Of a stretch of 64,000 nt of DNA, positions 52,418-59,612 are shown piece by piece. The stretch comes from Myxococcales bacterium (GTDB taxonomy: Bacteria > Myxococcota_A > Polyangia > Polyangiales > Ga0077539). The notes under the pieces are model-generated. The model was not told where the DNA came from, did no database searches, and saw only the letters and a program-made list of their open reading frames with translations. Numbering within the stretch: position 1 is the first letter of the stretch; every line of letters starts with the position of its first letter. Both the position numbers and the translations under genes were made by a program. The stretch is taken from the NCBI GenBank assembly GCA_016792845.1, contig JAEUKH010000028.1, forward strand, positions 496,001-560,000, read 5' to 3'.

Positions 52418-53584
52418 TCAGCCCTCGCGCGGGTGCAAGAGCGCCACGAGGGTCTCGCCGTCGCGCGCGATGCGCACACGCCCGAGGCCCGCGATGCGCG
52501 CGAGGCCGTCGGTGTCGGCCGGAGCCTGCGACACCAGGTCTTGCAGACAGTGCCCGGGCAGCACCACCTGGAGGTCGACGCCCCGGGCCGCCGCGGTCTG
52601 CGTCCGCCAAGAAGAGAGCGCCTCTTCGCGCAGCTTGCGCGACCCGAGGTCGCTCGGGGCGCGGTCGAGGGAGCACCAGGCCTGCTCGTCGACGGGCAGC
52701 GTGCGCCGCGCGAGACCCTCGTCGATGGCCGCGAGCCAGCGCGCGTCGAAGACCTCAGGGTGCTGCGAACCGTAGCTGAAGCGCTTGAGCGCTTCGAGGC
52801 TCCGCGGCTGGGCTTTGGCCATGGCGAGGAGGTTCGCCCCTGAGACGATGCGGCCGTTGGGGCAGTCGCGCTGCATCGCCAGCGACTCGCGCAAGAGGCT
52901 CAGCTGCCGGAGCACCGACCGGCCGGCGGCGTTGAGCTCGCGGAAGCCCTTGATTCGCGCGAAGGGAGGCCGCGCGTCGTCGAGCTCGCTCAGCGCCCTT
53001 TGCAGGGCGTACAGCGTCTCTTCAGCGACCTCGGGGGCGATGCCGAGGGCCTGAACCTCGGCTTCGAGCGCCGCGTCGAGGGCGCCGAGCCACACCACGT
53101 CGGCGGCGAGGTACCCCGTGGCCCGCGCGTCGAGGGGGCGCAGGGCCCAGTCGTGGCGCTGCATGGCCTTGTCGAGGGTGACCCCGAAATACCGCAAAAC
53201 CACGGCGCGGAGGCCCGTCTCTTGGTGGCCGAGGAAGCGCGCCGCCACGGCGGTGTCGCGCGCGCCGCCGAGCCGCACCCCGAGCGCGCCGAGGAGCCGC
53301 GCGTCGAAGCCCAGGTCGTGAAAGATCTTGGGCCGCGCCGCGTCGGCGAAGAGCGCCACGAGCCAGGGCACCGCGGCGATGTCGACGGCCAGCGTGTCGA
53401 TCACCACCGCGCGGGTGGCCGCCGCGCCGACCGCGGCCTCGGCGAGCTGGAGCGTGCAGAGCGCGGGGCGATACGCGTGCATGCCGTTGCTCTCGCAATC
53501 TACCGCGACGGCGCCCCAAGCGCAGAGCTCAGGCGCCAGGGCCTCAAGGCCCTCGTACGAGTCGATCACCACAACGTCGATCAC
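52418..53584 (-). CDS. rnd: Ribonuclease D
   Basis: 3'-5' exoribonuclease that trims tRNA and other stable RNA. 388 residues from GTG 53584, which has GGAGG upstream and lies directly after the stop of the preceding gene. The DEDD nuclease residues are visible: AVDCESNGMHAY (DxE), FHDLGFDARLL and YLAADVVWLGAL (Y...D). A C-terminal HRDC-like region follows (ARIKGFRELNAAGRSVLRQL, NGRIVSGANLLAMAKAQP). The longer frame to 53836 overlaps the previous gene and has shadow composition. Confidence 0.93.
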   Translation of the reverse strand: MIDVVVIDSYEGLEALAPELCAWGAVAVDCESNGMHAYRPALCTLQLAEAAVGAAATRAVVIDTLAVDIAAVPWLVALFADAARPKIFHDLGFDARLLGALGVRLGGARDTAVAARFLGHQETGLRAVVLRYFGVTLDKAMQRHDWALRPLDARATGYLAADVVWLGALDAALEAEVQALGIAPEVAEETLYALQRALSELDDARPPFARIKGFRELNAAGRSVLRQLSLLRESLAMQRDCPNGRIVSGANLLAMAKAQPRSLEALKRFSYGSQHPEVFDARWLAAIDEGLARRTLPVDEQAWCSLDRAPSDLGSRKLREEALSSWRTQTAAARGVDLQVVLPGHCLQDLVSQAPADTDGLARIAGLGRVRIARDGETLVALLHPREG

Positions 53585-53585
53585 C

Positions 53586-54662
53586 CTAGGAGCCTCCGTC
53601 TCGGCCCGCAGCGTCGGCCGCGGGCTGCAAAAGGTCGCGCACAAAGCTGTCGAAGCGAAGCGTAAACACCCGCGTCGCGCCCCCCGAGGTGCCGCGCAAG
53701 GTCGCGACGCCGGCGAGGTGGCCGCCGAGGGCGCAGGTGGTGTGCTCCCAACGGAGCGTGCCCGAGAGGGTGCCGTCGCGGGTGTCAAAGAGCCCGACGC
53801 CGGGCAGCTCGATGCGCGCCTCGACGGGCACCTCAAGTCCCGATCTCAGCGCCACCCGCGCGCGCAGGGCGACCCGAAGTTCGAGCGCGTGGAGGGCCGC
53901 CGAGGGCCACCCGAGGGCCGCCTCGACGAGGTTGAGGGTGCGACCGTCTTCGACAAAGACGCCGCGCTCGACGAAGCGCAGCGGGGTCGGCGCGGTCGCG
54001 TCGTCGAGGCCCACGGTGAGGCTCGCCGTGCCGGTGTACGGGGTGCCCTCGCGCAGCGGGTCGATGAGCCCTTCGAGGGCGCGGAGGTCGTCGGCGCAGC
54101 GCGCGCTGAGCAGCGGGTCGAGGCTCTCGCAGAGCCCCGGGGCGTGCTGCGCGAGGGCCATGCAGCGCGGTCGCTCGCTCACCCTTGCGGCCGCGCAGAG
54201 CCGACGGTCGCGGGCCGCGATGGCCACACACACCGGGTCGCGGGCGCCCTCGGTGGCGAGGGTCGGGCACGCGCCCGGGGCGCCGCTCACCATCGCCGCG
54301 CGGGCCTTGCAGGTGTCGCGGAGCGGCGAGAGGCGCACGCCCTCGCAGAGGGCCACGCTGCGCCCGCGTGGGGCGAGCTCAAGGCGGCAGGCGTCTTCGA
54401 GGAGGCTCGCCGCGTCGAGGGTCGACAGCGCCGCCGAGAGCTCCGGGGCGAGGCTCGCGCGGTTGCGGGCGATGCAGCGCGCGAGGGCGGGCGGCAGCGC
54501 GCCGGCGTCAGCGGCGGGGGGGCCTTCGGGGGCCGGGGTGCTCGGCGGCGCGAGGGTGAGGGCCCGCGAGGGGCGCGCGGGCGAGGGCGGCGCCGTGGGG
54601 CGAGGCGGTGACTCGCAGGCCGCGAGGGCTGCGACGAGACTGAAGAGCCGAAGGGGTTTCAC
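53586..54662 (-). CDS. Lipoprotein of unknown function, Cys-containing
   Basis: About 358 residues starting MKPLRLFSLVAALAACES (lipobox LAAC) from GTG 54662. An upstream ATG at 54698 would add 12 residues and has GGGG before it, so the start is uncertain. A Pro/Ala-rich tether precedes a helical domain with regular Cys (ARCIARNRA, EDACRLELA, LRDTCKARAAM, DPVCVAIAARDRRLCAAA, RPRCMALA, CADDLRALEG). A beta-rich C-terminal part (TASLTVGLDDAT, VEARIELPGVGLFDT) ends the protein. No family recognised. It precedes rnd by one base on the minus strand and may share its transcript; it is divergent from the CRP-type gene. Confidence 0.75.
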   Translation of the reverse strand: MKPLRLFSLVAALAACESPPRPTAPPSPARPSRALTLAPPSTPAPEGPPAADAGALPPALARCIARNRASLAPELSAALSTLDAASLLEDACRLELAPRGRSVALCEGVRLSPLRDTCKARAAMVSGAPGACPTLATEGARDPVCVAIAARDRRLCAAARVSERPRCMALAQHAPGLCESLDPLLSARCADDLRALEGLIDPLREGTPYTGTASLTVGLDDATAPTPLRFVERGVFVEDGRTLNLVEAALGWPSAALHALELRVALRARVALRSGLEVPVEARIELPGVGLFDTRDGTLSGTLRWEHTTCALGGHLAGVATLRGTSGGATRVFTLRFDSFVRDLLQPAADAAGRDGGS

Positions 54663-54757
54663 ACCAAACGCCAGCGAAGCGTAGGGTGAGGGTGTCATGC
54701 CATGCCCCGCTCGGGAAATGATTGTTTTGACCGCTGCGCGGGCCCGATCGTAGGATC

Positions 54758-55471
54758 GTGGCCGTGTCGAGCGACCCGCTCTTTGCGCGATTTGGCCGCG
54801 AGTTCGGCCCCAACGTGGTGCTCTTCCGTGAGGGAGAGCCCGGCGGGGTGATGTACGTGATCCAGCACGGGCGGGTGAAGATCGTGCGGCAGTTTCCGAG
54901 CGGCGAGCGCATCTTGGCGACCCTCGGGCCGGGCGACTTTTTCGGCGAAATGGCGATCTTGAACAACAAGGCCCGCAACGCCACGGCGGTGACCCTTGAG
55001 GCGGTGCGCGCCCTCGAGATCGACGCCCGCACCCTTGAGACGATGGTGCTCGGCAACGGCGAGATCGCCGTGCGGTTGATCACCCGGCTCGCGCGGCGGC
55101 TCGACTCGGCCAACGCGCTCATCGAGATCTTGCTGCAACAAGACCCGCGCCTGCGGGTGGTGCTCGGGCTCGCCCGCGCGGCCGAAGAGTTCGGCGTTCC
55201 GGTCGAGGGCGGCGGCATCAAGGTGCCCGTGCAGATCGCAGCGCTGGCCGGGGCCGTCGGGCTCGACGAGGGCACCGTGGTCGACGTGCTCGAGCGCCTC
55301 ACCCGGGTGCGGATCATCGGGAGCCTCGGGAGCGAAGGCTGGTTCGTGCCCGATGTCGGTCGGCTCCATGAGTTCGCAGAGCTGCTCGAACACCAACGCA
55401 CGCGCGGCAGCGGCCTGCCTCCGAAGCCCGCAGCCCCGACCCGCGCGATGCCCCCCACCGGAGAACGCTGA
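54758..55471 (+). CDS. CRP/FNR-family cyclic-nucleotide-binding regulator
   Basis: 237 residues. The cNMP-binding domain has VLFREGEPGGVMYVIQHGRV and the phosphate-binding cassette GDFFGEMAILNNKARNATAV (with the Arg that contacts the cyclic phosphate in family members). After the dimer helix (LITRLARRLDSANALIEILL), a C-terminal winged helix reads VQIAALAGAVGLDEGTVVDV, ending with an unusual Pro/Thr tail. GTG 54758 or GTG 54764 starts the protein. It lies 14 bp upstream of a phosphodiesterase-like gene on the same strand, which suggests control of or by cyclic nucleotides. The ligand (cAMP or cGMP) cannot be told from sequence. Confidence 0.92.
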   Translation: MAVSSDPLFARFGREFGPNVVLFREGEPGGVMYVIQHGRVKIVRQFPSGERILATLGPGDFFGEMAILNNKARNATAVTLEAVRALEIDARTLETMVLGNGEIAVRLITRLARRLDSANALIEILLQQDPRLRVVLGLARAAEEFGVPVEGGGIKVPVQIAALAGAVGLDEGTVVDVLERLTRVRIIGSLGSEGWFVPDVGRLHEFAELLEHQRTRGSGLPPKPAAPTRAMPPTGER

Positions 55472-55485
55472 GGCCCGAACCCCTG

Positions 55486-56256
55486 ATGGAACTGCGCGTC
55501 CTAGGTTGCCACGGCGGCGAGAGCCGCAAACATCGCTCGACGAGCTTCTTGCTCGATGGCCGGGTGGGCCTCGACGCCGGGGCCACCAGCGGCATGCTGA
55601 CCCTCGAAGAGCAGCTCGGGCTCGACGCCATGGTGGTCTCGCACGCGCACCTCGACCACGTCCGAGACCTCGCCTCGCTGGCCGACAATCGCTGCCAGGG
55701 GGCCGAGCGACCGCTCGTGGTGGCGGGCACCCCCGAGACGCTGCGGGCGCTCAAAGAGCACTTCTTCAACAACGTCTTGTGGCCCGATTTTACCAACATC
55801 CCCTTGGTCAACGGCGGCGGCCCCACGGTGGTCTTTCAGCCCCTCGAGCCCGAGGTCGCCACCGACGTCGCGGGCATCTCGGTGAAGCCCGTCTTGGTGA
55901 GCCACACCATCGAGAGCGCAGGCTTCATCTTGGCGCGCGACGGCCGGGCCTTGGTCTTCTCGGGCGACACCGGGCCCACCGAGCGGCTCTGGGCGGTGGC
56001 GCGCGAGACCGCCGAGGTGCGCGCCATTCTCCACGAGGTCAGCTTCCCCGATGAGCTCGAGTGGCTCGCGCGGGTCTCGGGGCATCACACCCCGGCCACC
56101 CTCGCGCGCGAAATGCAAAAGCTCGGGCGCCGCGATCTGCCGTGGCTCCTCTATCACATCAAGCCCAACTGCCAGGCCGCCGTCGAGCGCGAGCTCGCCC
56201 GGCTCCACGACGGCCGAATCGAGCTCCTCGACCTCGACGAGACCTGGTCGCTCTGA
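55486..56256 (+). CDS. MBL-fold protein, class II cyclic-nucleotide phosphodiesterase-like
   Basis: 256 residues with a metallo-beta-lactamase-type metal site: VVSHAHLDHVRDL (His53-His58), further ligands VLVSHTIES and VFSGDTGPTERL, and a late WLLYHIKPNCQ (His224), which matches the HIKP motif of class II cAMP phosphodiesterases such as yeast PDE1 and Vibrio CpdP. It should hydrolyse a cyclic nucleotide or a related phosphodiester. Its position 14 bp after a CRP-type gene strengthens the idea. A different MBL hydrolase (for example RNase Z-like) is an alternative but fits the HIKP motif less well. folC follows 8 bp later. Confidence 0.85.
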   Translation: MELRVLGCHGGESRKHRSTSFLLDGRVGLDAGATSGMLTLEEQLGLDAMVVSHAHLDHVRDLASLADNRCQGAERPLVVAGTPETLRALKEHFFNNVLWPDFTNIPLVNGGGPTVVFQPLEPEVATDVAGISVKPVLVSHTIESAGFILARDGRALVFSGDTGPTERLWAVARETAEVRAILHEVSFPDELEWLARVSGHHTPATLAREMQKLGRRDLPWLLYHIKPNCQAAVERELARLHDGRIELLDLDETWSL

Positions 56257-56264
56257 GGCCGCCG

Positions 56265-57518
56265 GTGACCTCGGCCTTCGAACAGCTCGCGCCCCTCGCA
56301 AGCCGCGGCATGGTGCTCAACCTCGACGCCATGCGCGAGGCCCTCACACACTTCGGCCACCCCGAGCGCGATGTTGACACTGTTCACATCGCAGGCACCA
56401 ACGGCAAGGGCAGCGTCGCCGCGATGACGGCCTCGGTGCTCGGCGCCGCGGGTCGCCGGGTGGGGCTCTACACCTCGCCGCATTTGCACCGCTTCGCCGA
56501 GCGCATCAACATCGCGGGCTCTCCCATCGACGACGGTCTGGCCTCGCGGCTGACCGCCGAGGTGCTCGCCGCGGTCGCCCGGGGGGCCATCGCGCCGCTG
56601 ACCTTCTTCGAGGCCGCGACGGTGCTGGCGTGGCGCGCGTTTCGCGCCGAGGGCTGTGACGCGGTGGTGCTCGAGGTGGGGCTCGGCGGTCGCCTCGACG
56701 CCACCACGGTGTGCGCCCCGACGGTGTGCGCGATCACCCGCATCGCCCGAGACCACGAGGCGATCTTGGGAGACAGCCTCGAAGCCATCGCGGCTGAGAA
56801 GGCGGGCATTCTGAAGCCCGGGGTGCCGTGCGTGCTCGGGCCGTCGATGCCGACCGAGGTGAGGCGCACCCTCGGCGAGGCGGCCGCGCGGGTGGGGGCG
56901 CCGCTCATCGACGCGCAGGGCGTACGCGACGACGGCGCCGGGTGGCGCTTGCCCCTCGGCGGCGGGCTCAAGGTGCCGCCTGTGCTCGGCGGCGCGTATC
57001 AGCGCGACAACGTGGCCGTGGTCGCGGGGCTCGTCGCGGCGCTCCGGGCCAGCGGGGTCGCGGTCGACGACGCGGCGGTGGCGGCGGGGCTCGGCGCGGT
57101 GCGGTGGCCGGGGCGCTACGAGCGCGTGGGGCGCTTCCTCCTCGACGCCGCGCACAACCCCGACGGGCTCGACGCGCTCGTCGCCGCGGTGAGACGCGAG
57201 GGGCTCGACGTCGGCGCGGCGGTGTTCGGCGCCTCGCGCGACAAAGATCAGGTCGCCATGACGGGGCGGCTCGCGGCGCTCTTGCCGCCTGCGCGACGCT
57301 TCTTCGCGGCGGCGCCGATGCCCCGAGCCGAGGCCCCCTCGGTGCTCGCGGGGCACCACGGCGGGGTCGCGTGTGAGGGCGTGGCCGAGGCCCTCGCGCA
57401 GGCCGAAGCCGTCGCGGGCGAGGGGCAGACGGTGCTCGTGTGCGGCAGCATCTTCGTCGTGGCCGCGGCGCGGGCGGCGCTCATGGGGGTCGCGCAGGAG
57501 CCCTTTGTGGGGCTCTGA
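56265..57518 (+). CDS. folC: Folylpolyglutamate synthase / dihydrofolate synthase
   Basis: Adds glutamate to (dihydro)folate in cofactor synthesis. 417 residues from GTG 56265 with GAGG upstream. The Mur-ligase-like ATP loop is HIAGTNGKGSVAAMTASVL. TSPHLHRFAERI, FFEAATVLAWRAF, VVLEVGLGGRLDATT and AAEKAGILKPGVP follow, and a C-domain LLDAAHNPDGLDAL with FGASRDKD completes it. Length matches the family. Residues near the N-terminus (RDVDTVHIAGT) overlap the second copy of the TGTTGACAC element. It is convergent with the FGE-like lipoprotein gene. Confidence 0.95.
   Translation: MTSAFEQLAPLASRGMVLNLDAMREALTHFGHPERDVDTVHIAGTNGKGSVAAMTASVLGAAGRRVGLYTSPHLHRFAERINIAGSPIDDGLASRLTAEVLAAVARGAIAPLTFFEAATVLAWRAFRAEGCDAVVLEVGLGGRLDATTVCAPTVCAITRIARDHEAILGDSLEAIAAEKAGILKPGVPCVLGPSMPTEVRRTLGEAAARVGAPLIDAQGVRDDGAGWRLPLGGGLKVPPVLGGAYQRDNVAVVAGLVAALRASGVAVDDAAVAAGLGAVRWPGRYERVGRFLLDAAHNPDGLDALVAAVRREGLDVGAAVFGASRDKDQVAMTGRLAALLPPARRFFAAAPMPRAEAPSVLAGHHGGVACEGVAEALAQAEAVAGEGQTVLVCGSIFVVAAARAALMGVAQEPFVGL
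56372..56388. repeat. Imperfect copy of the TGTTGACA palindrome, inside folC
   Basis: TGTTGACA-C-TGTTCACA: identical to the element at 17321-17337 in its left arm and spacer, with two changes in the right arm. One base further upstream matches in both copies as well. Both copies encode an Asp-Val-Asp-Thr-Val segment, so shared codons explain part of the identity. Confidence 0.4.
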
Positions 57519-57523
57519 GGGGC

Positions 57524-58762
57524 TCAGCGCTGCACGATCAAGACGCGATTCTCGTCGGTGTAGGTGACGGCGCCGTGTTCGCCGCCGCAGTTCCAACACG
57601 CTGACCAGACGACCTCGCGGCGGGCTTCGCCGTAGGCGAGGGTGAGCGCCACGGGGTCGTTTTGGAGCAGAAACGAGCCCGCGTGCCGGTAGCGCCCGTC
57701 GGGCAAGGCCCACACCGCGGCGACCCAACTTCCCACGCGAGAGCGGGCCACGAAGACCAGAATTTCTTCGCCGAAGGTGGGGCTCCAGCGCACCGGCGCG
57801 ACCGAGAAGTGATACTCTGGGTGGCTCTCGGCGTTGGTCGAACCGTGGTTCAGCACCTCGGTGATGGCGCCCGGCAAGAAGAGCTGGAGCCCCTCGCGAA
57901 GGTGCAGCCGTTCGAGCTCGGGCACCTCGGCGATGATGGCCGAGATCTGCGCCGCGTTCATGGGCTCTTCGCGGAAGGGTCGGCGCGACACCTCGCGGGG
58001 GTACCGAGCGCTCGGGGCGTCACCGCCGCAGCACCGAAACGCGACCTCGAGGCCCGTCTGCGCGGCCACCGCGGTGCGACGCGCGGCGCAGCGGTGGAGC
58101 GTCGCCGCCGCGCTCCCGGCGGCCCCGCGGATCACGGCCCCGATCTCGACGTCGTCGAGGGTCCATTCGGCGTAGCGGGTGCCGAGACCGAAGACGCCCT
58201 CGCGGGAGGCGCAGAGCCCGTGCTGGCCTTGGCCGCAGCGCGGCTCCCAGTACACCCCGCCGGGGAAGGGCGCCTCGTCGGGCCCCTTGCAGGCACGCTC
58301 CCACTCAAGCTCGCTGCAGAGCCGTCGCCCGCGCGAGGCGCAGGCCTGCGCCGCTTGGACCCTCGACAACCCCGTCTGGGCGGGCTGATTGGGGTCGTTC
58401 GGATACGGCAGCGCGTCGATGTCGAAGGCCCCGAGCGCGACGGGTACGAGGTCGGCCTCGTTGGCCGGGTCGCGGCCGAGGTCGCCCGGGAGCGAGCCCA
58501 CGCGCAAGCGCCCAGCCCCCACGCGCACCCGCATCCCCGCCGACGGGAGCGCCCGCTCAGGCCGCGGCGCGGGCCCTGCGTCGACCCGGGTCGGGAGCGT
58601 GATGGGGGCCGCGCTCCCCGCGTCGAGGGGCGCCGACGGGCGTCGCGGCGGGCCAGCGTCGACCCGCGGCGGGGCCGGCGGATCAGGCCTTCGACACCCC
58701 CCAAGGGCCACGAGCACAAGGCCAAGGCGCCTGGCGGCGCGGGTGCTTCTCTCGCGCTTCAC
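57524..58762 (-). CDS. FGE-like lipoprotein with extra C-terminal beta domain
   Basis: 412 residues from GTG 58762. The signal KRERSTRAARRLGLVLVALG leads to lipobox LGGC, then a Pro/Ala/Asp tether (VDAGP repeats). The middle region has a short SUMF1-like domain (VRVGAGRLRVGSLPGD, LSRVQAAQACASRGRRLCSE, LEWERACKGPDEAPF, FGLGTRYAEWTLDD, FRCCGG) that is more compact than usual and has a disulfide-like Cys pattern. The last 130 residues (NAAQISAIIAEVPELERLHL, AAVWALPDGRYRHAGSFLL, WSACWNCGGEHGAVTYTDEN) are a separate beta domain of unknown type. The FGE active-site Cys pair is not evident. It is divergent from the Wza-like gene. Confidence 0.83.
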   Translation of the reverse strand: MKRERSTRAARRLGLVLVALGGCRRPDPPAPPRVDAGPPRRPSAPLDAGSAAPITLPTRVDAGPAPRPERALPSAGMRVRVGAGRLRVGSLPGDLGRDPANEADLVPVALGAFDIDALPYPNDPNQPAQTGLSRVQAAQACASRGRRLCSELEWERACKGPDEAPFPGGVYWEPRCGQGQHGLCASREGVFGLGTRYAEWTLDDVEIGAVIRGAAGSAAATLHRCAARRTAVAAQTGLEVAFRCCGGDAPSARYPREVSRRPFREEPMNAAQISAIIAEVPELERLHLREGLQLFLPGAITEVLNHGSTNAESHPEYHFSVAPVRWSPTFGEEILVFVARSRVGSWVAAVWALPDGRYRHAGSFLLQNDPVALTLAYGEARREVVWSACWNCGGEHGAVTYTDENRVLIVQR

Positions 58763-58874
58763 GACAGCTCGGGCGGGTAGCACTCTTTCGCGGGCCTCAG
58801 CAAAAACCGCGCAGGCCGAATCGACAGGCGGGTTGAACGCGAGGCTTCGGTCATGGCAACACAGCGCTCGCCTC

Positions 58875-59513
58875 ATGTCGAAGCTCAACCCTCGCTTGCT
58901 TGTGTTGTTGGCCCTCGCGCTCGGCGCCGCGGTCTCGGGGTGTCGGCGCCCGATCGGGGCCCCGCTCCCGCCGCCCTCGCAGTGCCGGGCCCGCTCGCTC
59001 GGCATCGGCGCCCGCGACGTGATCACCGTGACGGTCTTCAACGAGACCAACCTCTCGGGCGACTACCGCGTGGGCGAAGACGGGGCGCTCGACTACCCCT
59101 ATCTCGGGCGCATCTCGGTGCTCGGGCTCGAGCCCGCCGAGGTGGCCGTTCAGCTCCGCAACGGCCTCGGGCAGCGCAGCGGCGACAACCCCGCGGGCCA
59201 CGACGTGCTGCGCGACCCGTCGGTGCGCGTCGAGGTGCGCGAGGTGAACTCGCGTCGGCTCTCGGTGTTCGGGCAGGTGCAGCACCCGGGGGTGTTTCCG
59301 CATCAGCAGTGCCTGACTTTGACCCAGGCCATCAGCCTCGCGGGCGGGTTTACGGCCCTCGCCGAGAAGAACCAGGTGCGCGTCACCCGTCGCGACCGAC
59401 AGGGCAACCGTCGCACCTTCGTGCTGCGGGTCGAAGACATCGCCGAGGGGCGCGCCCCCGACTTCGACATCGAGCCCGACGACGTCATCTTCGTGCCCGA
59501 GTCTCTCACCTGA
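58875..59513 (+). CDS. Wza-like polysaccharide export lipoprotein (orphan)
   Basis: 212 residues. The lipobox AAVSGC follows MSKLNPRLLVLLALALG. The polysaccharide-biosynthesis/export domain has GARDVITVTVFNETNLSGDY, RVGEDGALDYPYLGRISVLG and DPSVRVEVREVNSRRLSVFG. One SLBB-like repeat follows (VFGQVQHPGVFP, LTLTQAISLAGGFT) and a short end (FDIEPDDVIFVPES). It is shorter than classic Wza (about 380), lacking further SLBB repeats and the C-terminal barrel helix, like the short exporters of myxobacteria (EpsY/ExoA type). No kinase or polymerase of a capsule cluster is adjacent. ATG 58875 chosen. Confidence 0.9.
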   Translation: MSKLNPRLLVLLALALGAAVSGCRRPIGAPLPPPSQCRARSLGIGARDVITVTVFNETNLSGDYRVGEDGALDYPYLGRISVLGLEPAEVAVQLRNGLGQRSGDNPAGHDVLRDPSVRVEVREVNSRRLSVFGQVQHPGVFPHQQCLTLTQAISLAGGFTALAEKNQVRVTRRDRQGNRRTFVLRVEDIAEGRAPDFDIEPDDVIFVPESLT

Positions 59514-59612
59514 GCCGCGGGCCTCGCGCCGGAGCCTCCCGGGCCTCGCTCAAAGAGGCTCTTTCAGCGCGTCGCGGCGCGTCGCCGTGGTACCGTCGGC
59601 GCCGCGTGATCT

